64,000 bases of DNA from Mycolicibacterium fortuitum subsp. fortuitum. GTDB lineage: Bacteria > Actinomycetota > Actinomycetes > Mycobacteriales > Mycobacteriaceae. Location of the stretch: contig NZ_AP025518.1 of the NCBI RefSeq assembly GCF_022179545.1, positions 3,906,001 to 3,970,000 on the forward strand, given 5' to 3'. Below are positions 7,735 to 16,698 of this stretch, in pieces (position 1 is the stretch's first letter; every line of letters starts with the position of its first letter). Made by a program: the position numbers and the translations under genes. The notes under the pieces are model-generated. The model ran no database searches. It was not told the origin of the DNA and saw only the letters and a program-made list of their open reading frames with translations.

Positions 7735-8562
7735 ATGCGACACCGCGGAATCCACCTTTCCGGCAAGAAGGCTGTGATCACCGGCGCATCGAGCGGGATC
7801 GGACGCGAGTTGGCCCTGGCCCTGGCGCAGCGGGGAGCGACGCTCGCGCTCGCGGCCCGCCGCAAGGATCTGCTCGACGACCTCGCCGAGGAGATTTCGG
7901 GCACGGGAGTGCCCCGCCCCGCCGTGCTCCCCGTCGATCTGGCCATCCCCGGTTCCGCAGACGAACTCGGCCGCCGGGCCCAGGATGCACTCGGCACGGT
8001 GGACATCGCGATCAACAATGCCGGGACCAACCTGACCGGAGCACAATCGCTCGTGGCCGACTCGGCCGCTGCGCGCGCCGTCTTCGAGGTCAATGTCTGG
8101 TCCCCGCTGGCGCTCACCTCCGCACTGCTGCCGGCCATGCGGGCCGCCGATTCCGGTGTGATCGTCAACGTCACCTCTACCGTTCAGGCCGTGCCACTCC
8201 CCCTGCTCGGCTATTACTCCGCATCCAAAGCTGCTCTGGCCCAGGCGACGAAGTCGCTGCGGCTGGAGCTGGCCGGGACCGGCATCCGGGTGTTGGAGGT
8301 CGTACCCGGTGCGACCGACACAGCGCTGCGCGACATCGATGAGCTGCCGTGGAAGACCACCCCGCCACCGACGTTGCCGCCGGTGGCGCCTGCGTCCACC
8401 GCCGCGGCCATCGTCCGCGGGCTGGAGCGCGGCGCCCGGCGGGTCGTCCATCCACGCTATTCGCTTCTCCCCCTGGAGGTTCCAGCCTTGGGCCGAATGC
8501 TCGCCACAGCGGGCGGCCGGCGGGTCGATACCCGCGGCGCACTGGCTGGGCCAATTCGGTGA
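7735..8562 (+). CDS. Short-chain dehydrogenase/reductase
   Basis: This 275-residue classical SDR has the cofactor motif TGASSGIG at about 18-25 and NNAG at about 94-97. The catalytic serine lies in NVTSTVQ and the YxxxK motif in YYSASKAA near residue 165. LAARRKDLLDD after the nucleotide motif suggests NADP preference. The tail of about 60 residues past the core includes a Pro-rich stretch and resembles DltE-type SDRs. It is the first gene of a two-gene unit with the TetR regulator, overlapping it by 4 bp. The substrate is unknown, but control by that TetR through the upstream palindrome is likely. Confidence 0.8.
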   Translation: MRHRGIHLSGKKAVITGASSGIGRELALALAQRGATLALAARRKDLLDDLAEEISGTGVPRPAVLPVDLAIPGSADELGRRAQDALGTVDIAINNAGTNLTGAQSLVADSAAARAVFEVNVWSPLALTSALLPAMRAADSGVIVNVTSTVQAVPLPLLGYYSASKAALAQATKSLRLELAGTGIRVLEVVPGATDTALRDIDELPWKTTPPPTLPPVAPASTAAAIVRGLERGARRVVHPRYSLLPLEVPALGRMLATAGGRRVDTRGALAGPIR

Positions 8563-9203
8563 CCGCGCAAGCCAAGTCGACCGATCGGCGTCAGCTCATC
8601 ATCGATGCGGCCCGGAGACTTTTCGCGACGCGGCCCTACGATCAGGTCACCACAGCACAAGTCGCCAAGGATGCCGGGGTGGCCTACGGCTTGATCGCCC
8701 ACCATTTCACCAACAAACGTGGCCTGTATCTGGCGGTGATGAACGAGATTGCCGAGGAGATCGCCGCGGTTCAGACCGCCGCCGCACCGCCGGGTGCGAG
8801 CCTGGCAGATCAGTTACGCCATGCCCTGCGCAGCCATATCGCCCACATCGATTCGTACTCGGGCAGTTTCGTCGCGCTGCTGCGGGGCGCGCTGGGCGCC
8901 GATCCCGAACATCAGTCGGCCGTCGAACACCTCCGATGGTTGGGCGCCCAGAGAATTCTGTCGGCCCTGGGCATCACCGAGCCCATCACGTCAACCCTGC
9001 GCACCGCCATGCACGGTTGGATCGGTTTCCTCGACGAGATGATGATCGACCGCATCACCCACCACGATGTGGACATCGATGTCCTCGTCGACCTCGCCGC
9101 TGCCGCGTTGGCCGTTACGTTGCGTACCGCAGCCGCACTCGACGATTCCATCATCTACACCTCCGAGGCGACGGCCGCCATCGACGCGATCACGCGAGGC
9201 TGA
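8559..9203 (+). CDS. TetR/AcrR-family transcriptional regulator
   Basis: The 214-residue protein starts at a GTG overlapping the SDR stop (GTGA). Its N-terminus is a standard TetR helix-turn-helix: RRQLIIDAARRLFATRPYDQ then TTAQVAKDAGVAYGLIAHHF and TNKRGLYLAV (residues about 8-55). The C-terminal ligand domain has no recognised relatives by eye. Its likely operator is the palindrome at 7651-7667 upstream of the SDR, so it would control its own operon and perhaps the divergent ThDP gene. Confidence 0.85.
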   Translation: MTAQAKSTDRRQLIIDAARRLFATRPYDQVTTAQVAKDAGVAYGLIAHHFTNKRGLYLAVMNEIAEEIAAVQTAAAPPGASLADQLRHALRSHIAHIDSYSGSFVALLRGALGADPEHQSAVEHLRWLGAQRILSALGITEPITSTLRTAMHGWIGFLDEMMIDRITHHDVDIDVLVDLAAAALAVTLRTAAALDDSIIYTSEATAAIDAITRG

Positions 9204-9265
9204 GCGGGGCAACGGCCCAGCTCATACACCGAAGCGGAGCGGGATGGCCAGCGGCCCAGACCCCA

Positions 9266-11077
9266 CTACCGCCCGGCGTCGGGTAGATGACGGGTGGCGA
9301 CGTCGTGCACCATCAATGCAGATGAAAACTCCATGGCGGTCGCCGGATCGGCAAGGTTCACCTCGCACAACTGCTCGATGCGTCGAAGTCGTTGCGCGAC
9401 GGTGTTGGAATGGATCACCAGCGCCTTGGCGGTCGCGTTGCGGTCATGCCTGTTTGCGAAGTAGCTCCGCAACGTCGTCATCAACTCGGTGCGATGGTTC
9501 GCGTCATAGTCGATCACCGGCTTGAGAGTTCGAGCGGCGAACGCCGCGAGTTTGGCCGGCTCGTTCAGTTGGAGCAGCAATCCGACGAGACCGAGATCCT
9601 CGAGGGTGACGGTAGTGCCGGATCTGCCGCCCTGCAGCGCGATATCCAACGCTCCCTTGGCAATGTGGTAGGCCTCGCCCACGCTGTCGGCGCAGGACGC
9701 AGCGACGGCGGCAGTGGCCGTGATCTCCTGTGAAACTTGGGCAATCGCTCGCTGGACTATGACGCCGGGCGGGTCGCTGGTGTCAGACGCCTCCGGCCAC
9801 AGCGTGACGAGCATGCCGCCGTGCATCGCCGCCAACGGCTTCGGCCGGTAGGCCGAGCTCAACTCCGTCACCGCCGCCAGTGCACGCTGCCACGCCAGGC
9901 GGGCGGCCACGTCGGTGGACCCGGTCAGCGTTGCCACGATTGCGACGTGAGGGATGCTGAGGTCATGACCAAGCCGGCGGGCACGGGTCAACAAGGGGTT
10001 GGACAGGGATCCACTGCTGGACAACACATCGGTCAGCAACTCCCCGCTGAGCCGCCTTTCCACCTCGGCCGCCGTCTGTTCTCGCAGCAGCTCGACCGAT
10101 ATCACGATGGACGCGTGTTCGACGGCCCGAACCTGGAGTGGGTCAAGCGTTTCGGCGTCGCCCGGGAACCAGATTCGTGCGGCCACTTCTGTTCCCAACC
10201 GCACGCGGGCAACGAGCCACCCACCGAGGTCGCCGTCGACATCGGCGACAGCCTCGACCGTCGCCGTGGCCTCGGTAGACATGCATTCGGCCGCTGCCGA
10301 ACGTGCTGCGGGAGTGGGAAATTCGATAACGTCCCCAGTGCGGGCCAGCTCAGCTTGGCGCCCGTCATCGATCAGCACCGGTCGGCCGATGAGATCGCTC
10401 AGCGCGGCAGCGATCCCAGTGATCCCACCGGAACGCAATGTGACCGCCAACAGCCGCTCGTGGATCTGTTCTGATCGCGCCAACGCGTCGCGTTGTTCAC
10501 GCAATGAGCCCGTGAGCGTGCGCAACTCGTCGAGACGGCGAGCGGAAGTGACTGCGATAGCTGCATGGTTGGCCAACAGGATCAGCCGCTCGATCTCATA
10601 CCGAGTGAATGTGTGCACTGAGGCGTAGTAGCCGTTAAGGGTCCCCAGTATGTCAGCGCCGGCCACCAGCGGTACCGCCACGATGGCACGGTATCCCTGT
10701 TCTTGTGCGACGCCGGCCCAGAGCGCGAACTCAGGCTCGCCGCGCACGTCCCGAATTGACACGGGTTCGCCCCGATGGAATGCCCGGCTCGAGGGTGATC
10801 CGCTGTCGAGCCGGATCGGCCTGTCGGAATTGACTCGTTGGACGTACTCCTCCGACAAACCGCTCCATCCCTGAACCACCAGCCGATCACGATTCGAATC
10901 GGGGATGAGGACACCGCAGAAGTCGAAACCCAGCAGTGTCCGCGCTGTGTCGGCAACCAGACAGAGCACCTCCCGCAAATCGGTATCGGCACAGGCCTGA
11001 GCGCTAAGAGTCCTTAGCGCTGCCAGCCACGTCACCAGTTCCGCACCGGGCCGTTGATTGTCCGTCGAGGAAGCCAC
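9266..11077 (-). CDS. GAF-domain PucR/CdaR-type transcriptional regulator of the adjacent catabolic operon
   Basis: The protein has 603 residues from a GTG at 11077; an ATG at 11179 would extend it through the inverted repeat and is less likely. A GAF ligand-sensing domain occupies about 20-165 (VADTARTLLGFDFCGVLIPD, then AIVAVPLVAGADILGTLNGY). A middle CdaR/GGDEF-like region follows. The C-terminal PucR helix-turn-helix is at about 540-590 (TLRSYFANRHDRNATAKAL, HSNTVAQRLRRIEQL). Proteins of this design usually activate catabolic genes when the substrate or an intermediate binds. It is divergent from the nine-gene operon at 11185-21644, with a 12-bp inverted repeat in the gap. Confidence 0.85.
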   Translation of the reverse strand: MASSTDNQRPGAELVTWLAALRTLSAQACADTDLREVLCLVADTARTLLGFDFCGVLIPDSNRDRLVVQGWSGLSEEYVQRVNSDRPIRLDSGSPSSRAFHRGEPVSIRDVRGEPEFALWAGVAQEQGYRAIVAVPLVAGADILGTLNGYYASVHTFTRYEIERLILLANHAAIAVTSARRLDELRTLTGSLREQRDALARSEQIHERLLAVTLRSGGITGIAAALSDLIGRPVLIDDGRQAELARTGDVIEFPTPAARSAAAECMSTEATATVEAVADVDGDLGGWLVARVRLGTEVAARIWFPGDAETLDPLQVRAVEHASIVISVELLREQTAAEVERRLSGELLTDVLSSSGSLSNPLLTRARRLGHDLSIPHVAIVATLTGSTDVAARLAWQRALAAVTELSSAYRPKPLAAMHGGMLVTLWPEASDTSDPPGVIVQRAIAQVSQEITATAAVAASCADSVGEAYHIAKGALDIALQGGRSGTTVTLEDLGLVGLLLQLNEPAKLAAFAARTLKPVIDYDANHRTELMTTLRSYFANRHDRNATAKALVIHSNTVAQRLRRIEQLCEVNLADPATAMEFSSALMVHDVATRHLPDAGR

Positions 11078-11107
11078 GCGATCAGTGTGCCGTAGCCCGA
11101 GGTGTCG

Positions 11108-11142
11108 CGCGAGACATAAATTGAGAAGAATTATGTCTCGCG
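11108..11142. promoter_or_regulatory. Inverted repeat with 12-bp perfect arms (regulator binding site)
   Basis: CGCGAGACATAA at 11108-11119 is matched exactly by TTATGTCTCGCG at 11131-11142, with 11 bases between. It lies between the PucR-type regulator and the catabolic operon. Arm centres are about 47 and 70 bases upstream of the predicted operon start and 23 bp (about two helical turns) apart. This is the geometry of an activator dimer bound just upstream of a -35 box. Confidence 0.75.
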
Positions 11143-11147
11143 AAACA

Positions 11148-11176
11148 TTGAACGGCTGCGTCGGTGTGACGACACT
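11148..11176 (+). promoter_or_regulatory. Candidate promoter of the catabolic operon
   Basis: TTGAAC (11148-11153) and GACACT (11171-11176) are 17 bases apart. The start would fall at about 11183-11185, at the ATG of the aldehyde dehydrogenase, so the mRNA may be leaderless. The -10 departs from TAnnnT, as expected of a promoter that needs an activator. The inverted repeat ends 5 bases before the -35. Confidence 0.4.
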
Positions 11177-11184
11177 CATGTTCC

Positions 11185-12684
11185 ATGACCCACGTCTCAC
11201 TGGAGAGCACATCCCCCGCGCCGACTTCGGCCGTTCAGCCCGGCCAGTTTCGCGACATTCTCAACCCCGCCACCGGCGAGGTCATCGCCACGCTTCCAGA
11301 ACACGGCGAGCGCGAAGTGGACGCCGCAGTTTCCGCCGCGCGCAGGGCATTCGAGGTCGGGCCGTGGCCGAGTATGGTCCGCAGCGACCGCGCCAAACTC
11401 CTGCTGCACATCGCCGATGCCATCGAGAACTCCAGTGAGACGCTCTACAGCCTCGAAACCCGCAACAATGGCCGGCCGATCACCGAGACCCGGGCGCAGC
11501 TGTCCCGAGTACCGGAATGGTTCCGGTACAACGCCGGACTGTTGGCTGCTCAGCGCCAGGCCGTACTTCCCGGGGATGGCCCCTACCTCTCTTATCAGCA
11601 ACGGCTGCCGCTCGGCGTGTGTGGCATCATCACCCCGTTCAACCATCCGATGCTCATCTTGGCGCGCAGCCTGTCAGCGGCGCTGGCCAACGGAAACACC
11701 GTGGTGGTCAAGCCATCCGAGCTGACTCCGCTCACTACCCTGGCCCTCGCCGACATCCTCGCCGAGGCGGGGTTGCCCGACGGTGTACTGAACGTCGTCA
11801 CAGGTGCCCGCGCGGCCGGCGAGCGTCTGACCCACCATCCTGATATCGCCAAGATCACGCTCACCGGTGGCACCGAGGCCGGCCGCTCGGCGGCGGTCGC
11901 GACGGCGGCGCGGTTCGCCCGCATCACGGCCGAACTCGGCGGCAAGACGCCGGTGCTGCTGTTCGACGACGTCGACCCCGCCATCGCCGCGGAGGGCGCG
12001 GCATTCGCGGCTTTCGTCGCGGCCGGTCAGTCGTGCGTGGCCGGTTCGCGATTCCTGGTGCAGCGCGGCATCTACGACGAATTCGTCGATGCCCTCGCCG
12101 CCCGCGCACAGGCGATTCGACTCGGTGATCCGGCATTGCCCGCCACGCAGATGGGGCCACTCATCAGCGCCCGCCAGCGCGACAAGGTGGTGGCCCTGAT
12201 CGAGACCGGCCTCGATGAGGGCGCCACTCTCAAGGCCGGCGGCCGGACCCCTTCTCTACCAAGCCCATTCGACCACGGATTCTTCCTGTCGCCCACCGTG
12301 CTCTCGGACGCCACCATGACCATGACCGTCGCGCGTGAAGAGATCTTCGGTCCGGTGGCGGTGGTCATTCCCTTCGATGACGAGCGCGACGCCGTCCACA
12401 TGGCCAACGACAACCCCTACGGGCTCGGTGCCGGCCTGTGGACCACCGACGTAAGCCGGGCACACCGGGTCGCAGCCCAGATCAACGCGGGCATGGTGTG
12501 GGTCAACGACCACCACCGCCTCGAACCGTCACTGCCCTGGGGCGGCATCAAGGAGTCCGGATCCGGAAAAGACGCCGGCACAGAATCATTCGAGGATTTC
12601 TCCTGGGTGAAGACGATCGTGGTGCGCACCGCGGCCGACCACGTCGACTGGTATGGCGACCAGCCCCAGCGCCGCCTCAACTGA
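11185..12684 (+). CDS. NAD(P)-dependent aldehyde dehydrogenase
   Basis: This 499-residue member of the aldehyde dehydrogenase superfamily is full length. The catalytic cysteine is Cys284 in AAGQSCVAGSR and the general-base glutamate is Glu250 in AELGGKTP. Cofactor segments TPFNHP, KPSELTP and LTGGTEAG and the late EEIFGPV motif are all present. As first gene of the operon it is expected to oxidise an aldehyde intermediate, for example a semialdehyde after ring opening. Thirty-one bases separate it from the transporter gene. Confidence 0.88.
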   Translation: MTHVSLESTSPAPTSAVQPGQFRDILNPATGEVIATLPEHGEREVDAAVSAARRAFEVGPWPSMVRSDRAKLLLHIADAIENSSETLYSLETRNNGRPITETRAQLSRVPEWFRYNAGLLAAQRQAVLPGDGPYLSYQQRLPLGVCGIITPFNHPMLILARSLSAALANGNTVVVKPSELTPLTTLALADILAEAGLPDGVLNVVTGARAAGERLTHHPDIAKITLTGGTEAGRSAAVATAARFARITAELGGKTPVLLFDDVDPAIAAEGAAFAAFVAAGQSCVAGSRFLVQRGIYDEFVDALAARAQAIRLGDPALPATQMGPLISARQRDKVVALIETGLDEGATLKAGGRTPSLPSPFDHGFFLSPTVLSDATMTMTVAREEIFGPVAVVIPFDDERDAVHMANDNPYGLGAGLWTTDVSRAHRVAAQINAGMVWVNDHHRLEPSLPWGGIKESGSGKDAGTESFEDFSWVKTIVVRTAADHVDWYGDQPQRRLN

Positions 12685-12715
12685 CCCTTCCCCGAAAACC
12701 TCGAAAGGAACATCC

Positions 12716-14071
12716 ATGTCCACCGGACGTTGGCATCAGGACATCACCCGAACACAATGGCTCGTTCTGGCGGGCACCACCTTGGGGTGGGGACTCGACG
12801 GCTTCGCAGGTAGTCTCTACGTGCTCGTTCTCGGTCCGGCCATGAACGAACTCCTTCCCAACAGCGGGATCGGCACTGACGGAGCGGCAATCGGCTTCTA
12901 CGGCGGGCTGACCGTCGCGCTGTTCCTCACCGGCTGGGCCACCGGAGGCATCCTCTTCGGGATGCTCGCCGACTACTTCGGCCGCACCCGGGTGTTGTCG
13001 GTCGGCATCCTTACCTACGCCGTTTTCAGCGCTCTGGCGGTGTTCGCCGAAACCTGGTGGCAACTCGGCATTCTGCGCTTCATCGCGGGCCTCGGCTCCG
13101 GGGTCGAGGCCCCGGTGGGCGCGGCACTCATCGCAGAATCCTGGCGCAACCGCTTCCGGGCCCGTGCAGGCGGGGTCATGATGGCCGGATACGCGGCCGG
13201 GTTCTTCATGGCAGCCGCGGCGTACGCGCTGCTCGGCGATCACGGCTGGCGCGCCATGATGCTGCTCGCAGGCATCCCGGCCCTAGTGGTCTGGTTCATT
13301 CGGCGCTACGTACCCGAGCCGCCCGAGATCGGCGCCCATCTGCAGGCCCGAAAGGAACGGAAAGCGCTCGGCCGAAACCACGATCACGATCGATTCGTGC
13401 TGCGGCGTCTTTTCACTCCCCCGATGCTGCACCCGATGCTGGTGTGCACTGCACTGGCTACCGGAGCACTCATCTCGTTCTGGAGTGTATCCACCTGGTA
13501 CCCGCAAATCATCCGGCAGATGACCACCGCTGACGGCCTGGGCCGAGCCGTAGCCGACCACCGGGTCGCGGTGGCAGCCATGCTCTTCAATGCCGGCGGT
13601 ATCATCGGTTATGCCGCATGGGGTTTCATCGCTGACGCCATCGGGCGGAAGAAAGCCTTCCTGATCAGCTTCGTGGTCTCGGCCGCCGCGATCGCTTGGG
13701 CGTTCCCGATCGACCGCAGCTACACCGAGATGCTCGTGGCCATGCCCCTCCTCGGCTTCGGCTTGTTCGGCGCGCTGTCGGGCACCTTCATCTACGGTCC
13801 GGAACTGTTCCCGCCCAGTGTGCGCGCCACCGCGCTGGCGATCTGCAACAGCGTGGGCCGCTACATCACCGCACTGGGACCTTTCACCGCAGGTGTGGTC
13901 GCCGCCTCGTGGTTCGGCGGAAACCTCGGCATCGCCACGGCATCGGTGTCTGCGATCGGCCTGATCGCCGTCGTCGGTCTTGCTTTCGCGCGCGAAACCC
14001 GCGGTGAGCCAATGCCGGTCGACCACAACGCCGTCCAAGACGTTCCACTGAGCGAAAAGAGCGCGTCATGA
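12716..14071 (+). CDS. MFS transporter, aromatic-acid/metabolite:H+ symporter type
   Basis: The 451-residue product starts at ATG 12716 behind a clear AAAGGA site. Twelve membrane helices are apparent, with the MFS signature GMLADYFGRTRVLS in the loop after helix 2 and a repeat, GFIADAIGRKKAFL, in the second half. The opening GWGLDGFAGSLYVLVLGPAM resembles the D-motif helix of the aromatic acid/sugar symporter families. Its place as second gene of the catabolic operon points to uptake of the pathway substrate. It overlaps the flavin monooxygenase by 4 bp (ATGA). Confidence 0.85.
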   Translation: MSTGRWHQDITRTQWLVLAGTTLGWGLDGFAGSLYVLVLGPAMNELLPNSGIGTDGAAIGFYGGLTVALFLTGWATGGILFGMLADYFGRTRVLSVGILTYAVFSALAVFAETWWQLGILRFIAGLGSGVEAPVGAALIAESWRNRFRARAGGVMMAGYAAGFFMAAAAYALLGDHGWRAMMLLAGIPALVVWFIRRYVPEPPEIGAHLQARKERKALGRNHDHDRFVLRRLFTPPMLHPMLVCTALATGALISFWSVSTWYPQIIRQMTTADGLGRAVADHRVAVAAMLFNAGGIIGYAAWGFIADAIGRKKAFLISFVVSAAAIAWAFPIDRSYTEMLVAMPLLGFGLFGALSGTFIYGPELFPPSVRATALAICNSVGRYITALGPFTAGVVAASWFGGNLGIATASVSAIGLIAVVGLAFARETRGEPMPVDHNAVQDVPLSEKSAS

Positions 14072-15258
14072 CCGAATACGCCAATGCGTCGGCGATCGTC
14101 GTCGGAGGATCCATCGGAGGGCTGACGACGGCCCTGCTGTTGCGCGACCTGGGATTCCACGTCGATGTCTACGAACGCACCCCGGTCCCCCTGGACGGCC
14201 GCGGCAGCGGCATCGTCCTGCAACCCGATACCGTGCGCTGGTTCGCCGAACGCAGCCACCAGAAACTTGCCGGCCTGCACACCGCCACCGACTTCGTGCA
14301 GTACCTCGACCCCAGCGGAGCGATCATCCACCGCGAACGCGCGGTGTGGACCTACACCTCGTGGGGCACGTTCTACCGGGCTCTGCTTGCCGACTTCGGC
14401 ACCGAGCACTACCACTGCGGCGAGTTCGCCTGCGGCTTCGACCAGGATGCCGACACGGTAACCGTGCGGTTTGTCAGCGGAAGAACTGCCCGCGCCGCCC
14501 TCGTGGTGTTCGCCGACGGCATCAGCTCGCCGGCACGCGCATCCTTCGACCGTGACGCCAAACTCGCCTATTCGGGATATGTCGGCTGGCGGGGCACTGT
14601 CTCGCTGTCAGAACTCAGCGCGCAGACCCGCGAAACTCTTAGCGACGCCATCACCTACACCGTTATCCCGAATTCCCACATCACCATGTACCCGATACCC
14701 GGTGAGGACAGCCTCAACGAAGCCGACCGCCTGATGAACTACGTCTGGTACCGCAACGTTTCGGCCGGCCCTGAGCTCACTGAGCTGCTCACCGACAAGC
14801 GGGGGTTCACCGGATCGGTGTCCGTGCACCCCGGACAGGTACAGGACCGCTTCGTCACCGAACTGCGCGCGGCCGCCGGCCGGCAGCTGGCCCCCGCGGT
14901 GGCCGAGGTGGTCGCCGCCACCGCCCAGCCCTATCTTCAGGTGTTGTCGGACGTGCGGTCCTCGCGGATGGCGCTCGGCCGGGCTGCACTGATCGGAGAT
15001 GCCGCGTGTGCATCGCGGCCACACGCGGCGGCGGGAACCGCCAAGGCCGCCGCGGACGCCTGGGCCCTGGCCGACGCCTTGTCCACCTCATCGGGCGACA
15101 TCACCTCAGCTCTGTCGAAGTGGGAGCCGACTCAGCTGCAGCTCAGCGACACGCTGCTACGGCGAGTCGTCGACATGGGCGAACGCTCCCAGTTCCGCAA
15201 CTCCTGGACACCCGGCGACCCGGATCTGCGGTTCGGCCTGTACGGGCCCGGGCACTGA
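14068..15258 (+). CDS. FAD-dependent aromatic/heteroaromatic hydroxylase (2,6-dihydroxypyridine 3-monooxygenase-like)
   Basis: This 396-residue group A flavin monooxygenase has VVGGSIGGLTTALLLRDLGF at the N-terminus and the FAD ribityl motif ALIGDAACASRPHAAAG near 310-326. The PHAAAGTAKAA form and the VWYRNVS segment near residue 230 recall 2,6-dihydroxypyridine 3-hydroxylase of nicotine degradation more than salicylate hydroxylases. It is expected to hydroxylate an activated, already hydroxylated ring with NAD(P)H and O2. Upstream hydroxylation could come from the molybdenum enzyme encoded later in the operon. Family clear, substrate inferred only. Confidence 0.82.
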   Translation: MTEYANASAIVVGGSIGGLTTALLLRDLGFHVDVYERTPVPLDGRGSGIVLQPDTVRWFAERSHQKLAGLHTATDFVQYLDPSGAIIHRERAVWTYTSWGTFYRALLADFGTEHYHCGEFACGFDQDADTVTVRFVSGRTARAALVVFADGISSPARASFDRDAKLAYSGYVGWRGTVSLSELSAQTRETLSDAITYTVIPNSHITMYPIPGEDSLNEADRLMNYVWYRNVSAGPELTELLTDKRGFTGSVSVHPGQVQDRFVTELRAAAGRQLAPAVAEVVAATAQPYLQVLSDVRSSRMALGRAALIGDAACASRPHAAAGTAKAAADAWALADALSTSSGDITSALSKWEPTQLQLSDTLLRRVVDMGERSQFRNSWTPGDPDLRFGLYGPGH

Positions 15259-15286
15259 AACCCTTCACTACGAGAGGAACTCGACG

Positions 15287-15721
15287 ATGAACGACGACAA
15301 CTACCTGACCGACCTGCCGCTGGCCGGTGAACTGGTGGCTACCGACTTCGAAAGTTGGCCCGATTGGCTCAAGACGGAATTCGCCGACCATGCATTCGAT
15401 GGACACGTCGGATCCCGCCTTCTCAGCGAGGATTCGCGCGTGCGGGTCTGGGAAATCCGGTTGGCACCCGGTGAGCGCTGGCACGCACACCGCCACGTTC
15501 TCGATTACTTCTGGACCGCGATCAATGCCGGCCGCAGCCGCCAGCACACCCACGACGGCTCCGTCCGTGAGGTCTTCTACCACGCCGGCGAGACCCGCCA
15601 CTTCCATTTCGGTCCAGGCGAATTCCTGTTGCACGACATCGAGAACATCGGAGACACCGAGCTGGTCTTCACCACGGTCGAGCACCTGGACAGCGACAAC
15701 ACCGCGTTGGACATCGCATGA
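15287..15721 (+). CDS. Small single-domain cupin
   Basis: The 144-residue protein starts at ATG 15287 behind GAGAGGA. A cupin core is visible: GERWHAHRHVLDYFWTAI then HTHDG, and later HFGPGEFLLHDIENIGDTE. This supplies His and Glu residues in the usual metal-ligand positions. Such cupins can be dioxygenases, isomerases or decarboxylases in aromatic and heterocycle pathways. Placed between a ring hydroxylase and an ACMSD-like hydrolase, it is a candidate for ring opening or for handling the ring-opened product. Its stop overlaps the start of the amidohydrolase. Confidence 0.75.
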   Translation: MNDDNYLTDLPLAGELVATDFESWPDWLKTEFADHAFDGHVGSRLLSEDSRVRVWEIRLAPGERWHAHRHVLDYFWTAINAGRSRQHTHDGSVREVFYHAGETRHFHFGPGEFLLHDIENIGDTELVFTTVEHLDSDNTALDIA

Positions 15722-16698
15722 TGAGCACCGACACACACTCGCAGGGCGTCATCGACGTCCACGCACACTGGCTCCCGCGCGACCTGTTCGGGTTGCCGGC
15801 CGGCACACCGTACGGAACGATGAACGACCGGGAAGGCCAGCTGTATCTCGGCGACCTGCCGTTGTCGATCGCCACCGAGGCGATGAGCGACGAGGCCGCC
15901 ATTATCGAGGACATGGCACGTGCCGGGGTCGCGGTGCGGGTGCTCTCAGCGCCACCATTCGCTTTTCCGCTCACCGACGAAGCGGCCGCTGCCGACTACG
16001 CCCAGGCCTTCAACACCGCACTGGCCGATCTCGTGCGCCGGGCGGACGGAAAGCTGCTGGGCCTGGGGATCGTCAGCCTGGGCACACCGGAACTGGTGAC
16101 CACCCAGCTCACCGCCCTGCGTGACACCGACGGCATTGCCGGGGTCGCCATCCCCCCGGTGGTCGACGGTGGGTCACTGCACCGCGGAATTCTGCGGCAC
16201 ATCGTTTCCGAGGCTGCCCGCCTCGACCTTTCCGTACTGGTTCATCCCATGCAGATCGGGCGACCGGAATGGGCGGACTACTACCTGGCCAACCTCATCG
16301 GGAACCCGGTCGAAACCGCCACCGCAGTCGCGAATCTGATCCTCAGCGGACTCAAGGATGAGCTGCCGGCGCTGCGCATCTGCTTCCTGCACGGCGGTGG
16401 CTGCGCCCCGGGATTGCTCGGCCGCTGGGATCACGGTTGGCGTGCCCGCGCCGACGTGCGAGCAGAATGCGCCCGGGTGCCCTCAGAGGTGATCCGCGAC
16501 CTCTACTTCGACACCGTCACCCATGATGTACCCCAGCTCGAGCTGCTCTGCGAGATTGCAGGCGAAGAGAAGGTCGTGTGCGGGAGTGACTACCCGTTCG
16601 ACATGGCAGAAGCCGACCCCGTACGGTTCGCGGTCAAACACGGCCCCGACGAGAACGCATTGGCGCGGGCGGCGCGAGCTTTTCTTGGGATGAACTGA
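15718..16698 (+). CDS. Amidohydrolase-2 family enzyme (ACMSD-like decarboxylase/hydrolase)
   Basis: The 326-residue TIM-barrel metalloenzyme has the N-terminal zinc motif DVHAHW at about 14-19. The histidine in LVHPMQIG (about 180), the HGGG block (about 225) and the catalytic aspartate in GSDYPFD (about 290) follow. This order matches aminocarboxymuconate-semialdehyde decarboxylase and related gamma-resorcylate or hydroxy-acid decarboxylases. It starts at the first of two tandem ATGs, overlapping the cupin stop, and its own stop shares one base with the next start. A decarboxylation or hydrolysis step after ring cleavage is likely. Confidence 0.82.
   Translation: MMSTDTHSQGVIDVHAHWLPRDLFGLPAGTPYGTMNDREGQLYLGDLPLSIATEAMSDEAAIIEDMARAGVAVRVLSAPPFAFPLTDEAAAADYAQAFNTALADLVRRADGKLLGLGIVSLGTPELVTTQLTALRDTDGIAGVAIPPVVDGGSLHRGILRHIVSEAARLDLSVLVHPMQIGRPEWADYYLANLIGNPVETATAVANLILSGLKDELPALRICFLHGGGCAPGLLGRWDHGWRARADVRAECARVPSEVIRDLYFDTVTHDVPQLELLCEIAGEEKVVCGSDYPFDMAEADPVRFAVKHGPDENALARAARAFLGMN

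Noticed and set aside
9204..9265. Terminator between the TetR gene and the PucR-type gene
   Set aside because: No stem longer than a few bases could be found in the gap.
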